A stretch of DNA of 11,317 nucleotides from an uncultured Porphyromonadaceae bacterium. GTDB lineage: Bacteria > Bacteroidota > Bacteroidia > Bacteroidales > Muribaculaceae. The translations under genes were made by a program, and so were the position numbers. Location of the stretch: contig CAMWZB010000014.1 in assembly GCA_947178655.1 (NCBI GenBank), positions 1 through 11,317 on the forward strand. Direction: 5' to 3'. The notes below the pieces were generated by a model. The model searched no databases. It was not told the origin of the DNA and worked only from the letters and a program-made list of their open reading frames with translations. Shown in pieces: positions 8,374 to 11,317 of this stretch; within the stretch, counting starts at the first letter, position 1; each line of letters begins with the position of its first letter.

Positions 8374-8426
8374 AAAAAAGTAAAAGAACCCGAAAGCCCG
8401 GACATCCGCAGTGAGCGGTGTCCGGG
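8374..8426 (-). terminator. Hairpin terminator after the Ig-repeat protein gene
   Basis: The inverted repeat 8397-8426 pairs CCCGGACA with TGTCCGGG and, past a single bulged base, CCGC with GCGG, leaving a 5-nt loop: a 12-bp GC-rich stem. On the minus strand the T-rich tract starts about 10 nt beyond it (TTCTTTTACTTTTTT, 8388-8374). It lies 32 bp after the TGA of the repeat protein. The displaced, interrupted T tract makes it weaker than the terminator at 5708-5742, so some readthrough into the C10 gene is possible. Confidence 0.7.
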
Positions 8427-8458
8427 ACTATCGGATTAAAGGATTGCTAAATTGCCAA

Positions 8459-11317
8459 TCACTTCTTGATGAGGACTTTCACACCATTGATGATGTAGAG
8501 GCCGGGAGCGAGTGTGGCAGCTTCGGCAGCAGGAGCGTTGCGCATGATCACGCGGCCGTCGAGGGTGACAACCGTGATGCCGTCGGTCGTATCGACACCG
8601 GGCAGTGTGATTGCCGAGTTCTTGTCGAATTCGAATACATACTCGATAGCGGCAGATTCGTAAGCGCCGTCGAATACGAATGCACCGTTATGAATGCGGA
8701 GTGTGTACTTTCCGGCTTCAACAGGAGCGGGATCGAAGATGAGGTTGAATGCAGGATGCTCGGAACCTTCGACTGCTTCAATTCTGGCAGTCTGGTAGTA
8801 CATGTATCCGGCACCGACAAGCGAAGCCTGGTTGGCCTGTTCGATGACTGCGGATGTGGCATCCGGGAAAGTGATGGTGATAACCGACAGGTCGGATACA
8901 ACACCTTCGGCAGAGGGCGAAACGACTGCCGTGAACTCACGGGCCGGCAGGAGATCCCATGTGTGCTGGAATGCGGGAATCTCGACGCGGTTGAGGAGGA
9001 ACGCGGCGTCGTCGGCAGCGAAAGTGAGCTTGCCTTCAGTGATGCCTTTGGTATTGTAGATGTTGACCATCAGGAAGTTGTTCTCACAAACGACTTCGAA
9101 GTCTTTGTCACGGCCATATTCAAGCGCAGTGTCGCCTATAGTGAGCTTAACCTGCGAGGGGATAGGACCATTGTTCATGACGCGGGCTGACTCGTCAAAG
9201 ATGAATGCGAGGTAGATTCCGCTTTCTGAATACACTACCGATCCTGACGGCGAAACTTCGTAGTCAAGAGATACTTCACGCGCGATGGTGTAGTTGGCCA
9301 CGATGTCGGAAGACTCGACTCCGTCGATAGAGAATGCTCCGGGATATGCACGGAATGTCAGTGTGCCCAGAGGCTGTGTGGGAGCCGATTCGGGGAGCGA
9401 TATGCGGAATGTCGGGCACTCGGCGTCAGTAACTTCGACACATGTCGTATTCATCACGCCATAGCTCATGCCTACACTGAAGAGGAAGGAGTATTCATCA
9501 CCTGTGAACTCTACTTTTTCAGCGAAGGGGAACGAGATTGTCACTTCATTGATCTGCTCGTGGGTGGTGCCGGGAGCGGGATCAAGCGTCCAGGAACAAC
9601 GGTAAGTGTACTTGGCTGTAACGGCTTCACTGGGAGTTTCGCCATCGATGGTGAACGCACCGGCGGGAATCTCAAGAGTATATTCACCGTCAGCAGAAGG
9701 CTGCGATGAGAACATGATGTCGTATACGTTCACGCCATTGTCGCGCGACACGTATGTGGTCTGGGCGGAGAAGTCCGCACCGGTCAGGGAGATGGCCAAG
9801 TCGTTGTAGTCAACCGAGCTTGCGCCGGGGAAAGTGATTGTGAATCGTGTGAGATTGCCTGTCACCGAACCCGGGACGGGAGAGATGGGATAGACGGGGT
9901 TGTCTGCGTTCACATTCCACGAAGCCTCGACGGCCGACGAAGCGAAGCCCTGCCATGAGAAGAAACCTTCCGGAATCCGGAGAGTCCAGTCACCTTCGGG
10001 GATTTCGACTTCCGCATAATCGGCGTCGCAAGGTATGATTACAAAGCGGGCATAGTCTGCGAACTCGTCATCGCGCATGATCATGGCACCGTAAGTGGTC
10101 GTACCGTCAGAAAGGGTGATGCCCTCCTCCTGAACGTTCATGGTGTAAGACTGCATCAGCGAGATTTCGGGGAAGCCGATGTAGATATACTTCAGCGAGC
10201 GGATAGCACCTTCGGCAGGAGTCAGGATGACGTTGTCAACGGGTGTCTTGATGCTGGGATCGACTGTATAGGCAGCATTGATGGCAGCCGAGACTGCGCC
10301 ACCTGCGACAGGAGCCATGGCGCCGGCTGCTTCGTTCCATGCAGCTTCATAGAATGCGCCTTCAGGAATCTCAAGGGTATATTCACCGGCCTCTGTGATA
10401 TCACCAAAGATAAGTTCGAACTTATAGGCGGTGACTGACCACATGGGGCCATATACGGGTGCTGTCTCACCGAGGCTCTGGATTGAGTGGCGAGTGCCGT
10501 CGGCAGCCACGATAGCAGCAGTCAGGAGTTTCTCCTGATCAATTTCGAACATCTTCTCTTCATCTTCCACGGGCAGGATCACACCGATGGACGACAGCGA
10601 GCGCACTGCACCGGGAGCGGGATCGAGAGTAGCCTCGACAAGAATCTTTTCGGCTACCTTGGCTTCGACAGTCACATCGTGACGAGTGCCCGAAGTAGTG
10701 AACACAAAGTGACCTTCGGCATCAGCCTCAAGAGGCGCACCGTCAAGGGTGACAGTGGCATCAGCAGAGGGAACGATGGTGATGAGAGTGCCACGGAGCA
10801 CTTTCTGCTCCTTTGAGCCGGGCGTGTGGCCTGTGCCGCATAATATCTCCGCGCTGATGCCCTCGCCAAAGGTGACAGCTACGTTAGACGTACGGGGCGA
10901 AGTGCCGTCGTAGAGGTGGACAGTACTGAATACAGGATCGGTAAGTGATGCCGAGGGATAGGGAGTGAAGCGGAAGAGACCATTGTCATCAGCTTCGACA
11001 GCCACGCCGTCAACAAATACAGACACGGCCTTTTCAGCAGCTCCGATAACGCGAAGCTGGAAAGGAGAGTGTAACTCAGGATTGAACTGGATTTTATTCT
11101 CACCATTGCTCACCTGGAAACGTGAGCCGGGGTTATCCCAGTTGGACTCAGCCACAGACGTGGAAGTAAGATACGTAGTTTTGTCGCTGTCGATGTTTAC
11201 GACCATATGCGCGGTGTTCTCAAGTTTGGCGGCTTTGACGTAGAACACGGGCGACTCCTCATCGACCATAGGAATCTGCGAAGATCCATTGGTTACGTTG
11301 GCGATGAACCATCCGTC
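8459..11317 (-). CDS. Large secreted Ig-like repeat protein with T9SS-like tail (5' end beyond window)
   Basis: The frame is open from the window edge to TGA 8459-8461, giving the last 952 residues. The first in-frame ATG (11269) is not taken as the start: the 16 codons before it are open and continue sensibly (DGWFIANVTNGSSQIP), and no signal peptide follows it. Residues below are counted from the window edge. Residues 17-100 are an uncharacterised beta-rich segment (SNWDNPGSRFQVSNGENKIQ). Residues about 100-208 carry two copies of a DGxxxEADxxGxFxFT motif. Residues 227-896 hold six Ig-like repeats with the theme PxPGxVxxLxxIxxxFPxA and YTLxIPxGAFxxDG, resembling SbsA-type/Big bacterial Ig-like domains. 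The last 45 residues, ending GLYIINGVKVLIKK, look like a T9SS sorting tail. No catalytic motif is visible in this part; the missing N-terminus may hold a signal peptide, an enzyme or a binding domain. An adhesin, a stalk or a large surface enzyme are all possible. A terminator separates it from the C10 gene. Confidence 0.9.
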   Translation of the reverse strand, partial: DGWFIANVTNGSSQIPMVDEESPVFYVKAAKLENTAHMVVNIDSDKTTYLTSTSVAESNWDNPGSRFQVSNGENKIQFNPELHSPFQLRVIGAAEKAVSVFVDGVAVEADDNGLFRFTPYPSASLTDPVFSTVHLYDGTSPRTSNVAVTFGEGISAEILCGTGHTPGSKEQKVLRGTLITIVPSADATVTLDGAPLEADAEGHFVFTTSGTRHDVTVEAKVAEKILVEATLDPAPGAVRSLSSIGVILPVEDEEKMFEIDQEKLLTAAIVAADGTRHSIQSLGETAPVYGPMWSVTAYKFELIFGDITEAGEYTLEIPEGAFYEAAWNEAAGAMAPVAGGAVSAAINAAYTVDPSIKTPVDNVILTPAEGAIRSLKYIYIGFPEISLMQSYTMNVQEEGITLSDGTTTYGAMIMRDDEFADYARFVIIPCDADYAEVEIPEGDWTLRIPEGFFSWQGFASSAVEASWNVNADNPVYPISPVPGSVTGNLTRFTITFPGASSVDYNDLAISLTGADFSAQTTYVSRDNGVNVYDIMFSSQPSADGEYTLEIPAGAFTIDGETPSEAVTAKYTYRCSWTLDPAPGTTHEQINEVTISFPFAEKVEFTGDEYSFLFSVGMSYGVMNTTCVEVTDAECPTFRISLPESAPTQPLGTLTFRAYPGAFSIDGVESSDIVANYTIAREVSLDYEVSPSGSVVYSESGIYLAFIFDESARVMNNGPIPSQVKLTIGDTALEYGRDKDFEVVCENNFLMVNIYNTKGITEGKLTFAADDAAFLLNRVEIPAFQHTWDLLPAREFTAVVSPSAEGVVSDLSVITITFPDATSAVIEQANQASLVGAGYMYYQTARIEAVEGSEHPAFNLIFDPAPVEAGKYTLRIHNGAFVFDGAYESAAIEYVFEFDKNSAITLPGVDTTDGITVVTLDGRVIMRNAPAAEAATLAPGLYIINGVKVLIKK
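8462..8593 (-). other. T9SS-like C-terminal sorting tail of the Ig-repeat protein
   Basis: The last 44 residues run GVDTTDGITVVTLDGRVIMR, then an alanine-rich linker, then LAPGLYIINGVKVLIKK. The pattern V-x-x-LDGRV..., LxPGLYIxNGxKVLIKK is close to type A T9SS sorting tails (xxGRxV, LxxGxYxVxxxxKxxxK) and also resembles short C-terminal tails common on Bacteroidales surface proteins. This supports outer-membrane export, although the T9SS machinery is not in the window. Confidence 0.75.
8630..10639 (-). repeat. Six tandem Ig-like protein repeats (about 100-125 residues each)
   Basis: Approximate unit boundaries are R1 10639-10268, R2 10237-9914, R3 9901-9599, R4 9598-9287, R5 9277-8957 and R6 8944-8630. 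Openings: LDPAPGAVRSLSSIGVILP (R1), LTPAEGAIRSLKYIYIGFP (R2), SPVPGSVTGNLTRFTITFP (R3), LDPAPGTTHEQINEVTISFP (R4), VSPSGSVVYSESGIYLAFIF (R5), VSPSAEGVVSDLSVITITFP (R6). Closings: GEYTLEIPEGAFYE (R1), DWTLRIPEGFFSWQG (R2), GEYTLEIPAGAFTIDG (R3), GTLTFRAYPGAFSIDG (R4), GKLTFAADDAAFLLN (R5), GKYTLRIHNGAFVFDG (R6). The copies are clearly related but diverged, with R5 the furthest, pointing to old duplications rather than recent slippage. Confidence 0.85.
10694..11020 (-). repeat. Pair of short DGxxxEADxxGxFxFT motifs ahead of the Ig repeats
   Basis: Two copies about 88 residues apart, DGVAVEADDNGLFRFT (about 11011-10964) and DGAPLEADAEGHFVFT (about 10741-10694), each sit after a short beta stretch (SVFVDG, TVTLDG). 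They suggest a duplicated small beta domain distinct from the downstream Ig-like units. The acidic EADxxG could contact a metal ion or simply be a turn; sequence alone does not decide. Confidence 0.55.

Noticed and set aside
8373..8382. TACTTTTTTG as a promoter for the C10 gene
   Set aside because: Two extra bases compared with TAnnTTTG, and the run is better explained as the T tract of the upstream terminator; the C10 promoter remains unidentified.
8411..9190. 259-codon open frame on the plus strand opposite the Ig-repeat gene
   Set aside because: It mirrors the repeat protein's codons, begins inside the terminator hairpin and shows no domain or signal peptide.
11267..11269. ATG as the start of the Ig-repeat protein
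   Set aside because: The frame stays open to the window edge, no signal peptide follows, and an exported protein with a sorting tail needs one; it is an internal methionine.

Overview
The window reads as part of a Bacteroidota chromosome, most likely a gut Bacteroidales (Muribaculaceae/Prevotella/Bacteroides-like). The reasons are a SusC/RagA-type TonB-dependent receptor, a Spi-propeptide C10 (streptopain-like) protease, a DUF5117/DUF4953-type metzincin, C-terminal tails resembling type IX secretion (T9SS) sorting domains, no Shine-Dalgarno sequences at the starts, and a promoter matching the Bacteroidetes -7 element TAnnTTTG. The lineage below phylum is inference.

All four genes lie on the minus strand and are transcribed from high to low coordinates. 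In that order they are: (1) 11317-8459, the C-terminal 952 residues of a large surface or secreted protein with six tandem Ig-like repeats and a T9SS-like tail, its 5' end beyond the window; (2) 8354-5790, a complete secreted C10 cysteine protease with pro-inhibitor, catalytic domain, long beta-rich accessory region and T9SS-like tail; (3) 5487-2794, a complete zinc metalloprotease with an HExxHxxGxxH site and Met-turn; (4) 2760-1, a SusC/RagA outer-membrane transporter cut off by the window start after 920 codons. Hairpin terminators follow genes 1 and 2. A 302-bp intergenic region before gene 3 holds a terminator, a promoter match and a roughly 110-nt leader with a small GNRA hairpin. Genes 3 and 4 are 33 bp apart and are probably one operon, with a SusD/RagB partner expected just outside the window.

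The shared theme is extracellular protein handling: a cysteine protease and a repeat protein probably sent to the cell surface, then a metalloprotease co-transcribed with an outer-membrane importer of the class that includes the oligopeptide transporter RagAB. No glycoside hydrolase is visible here. A protein/peptide-utilisation locus is a reasonable hypothesis, but every component belongs to a recognisable family, and I see no RNA gene, CRISPR array, insertion sequence or phage feature. The novelty, if any, lies in the gene combination, the partial repeat protein and the leader.
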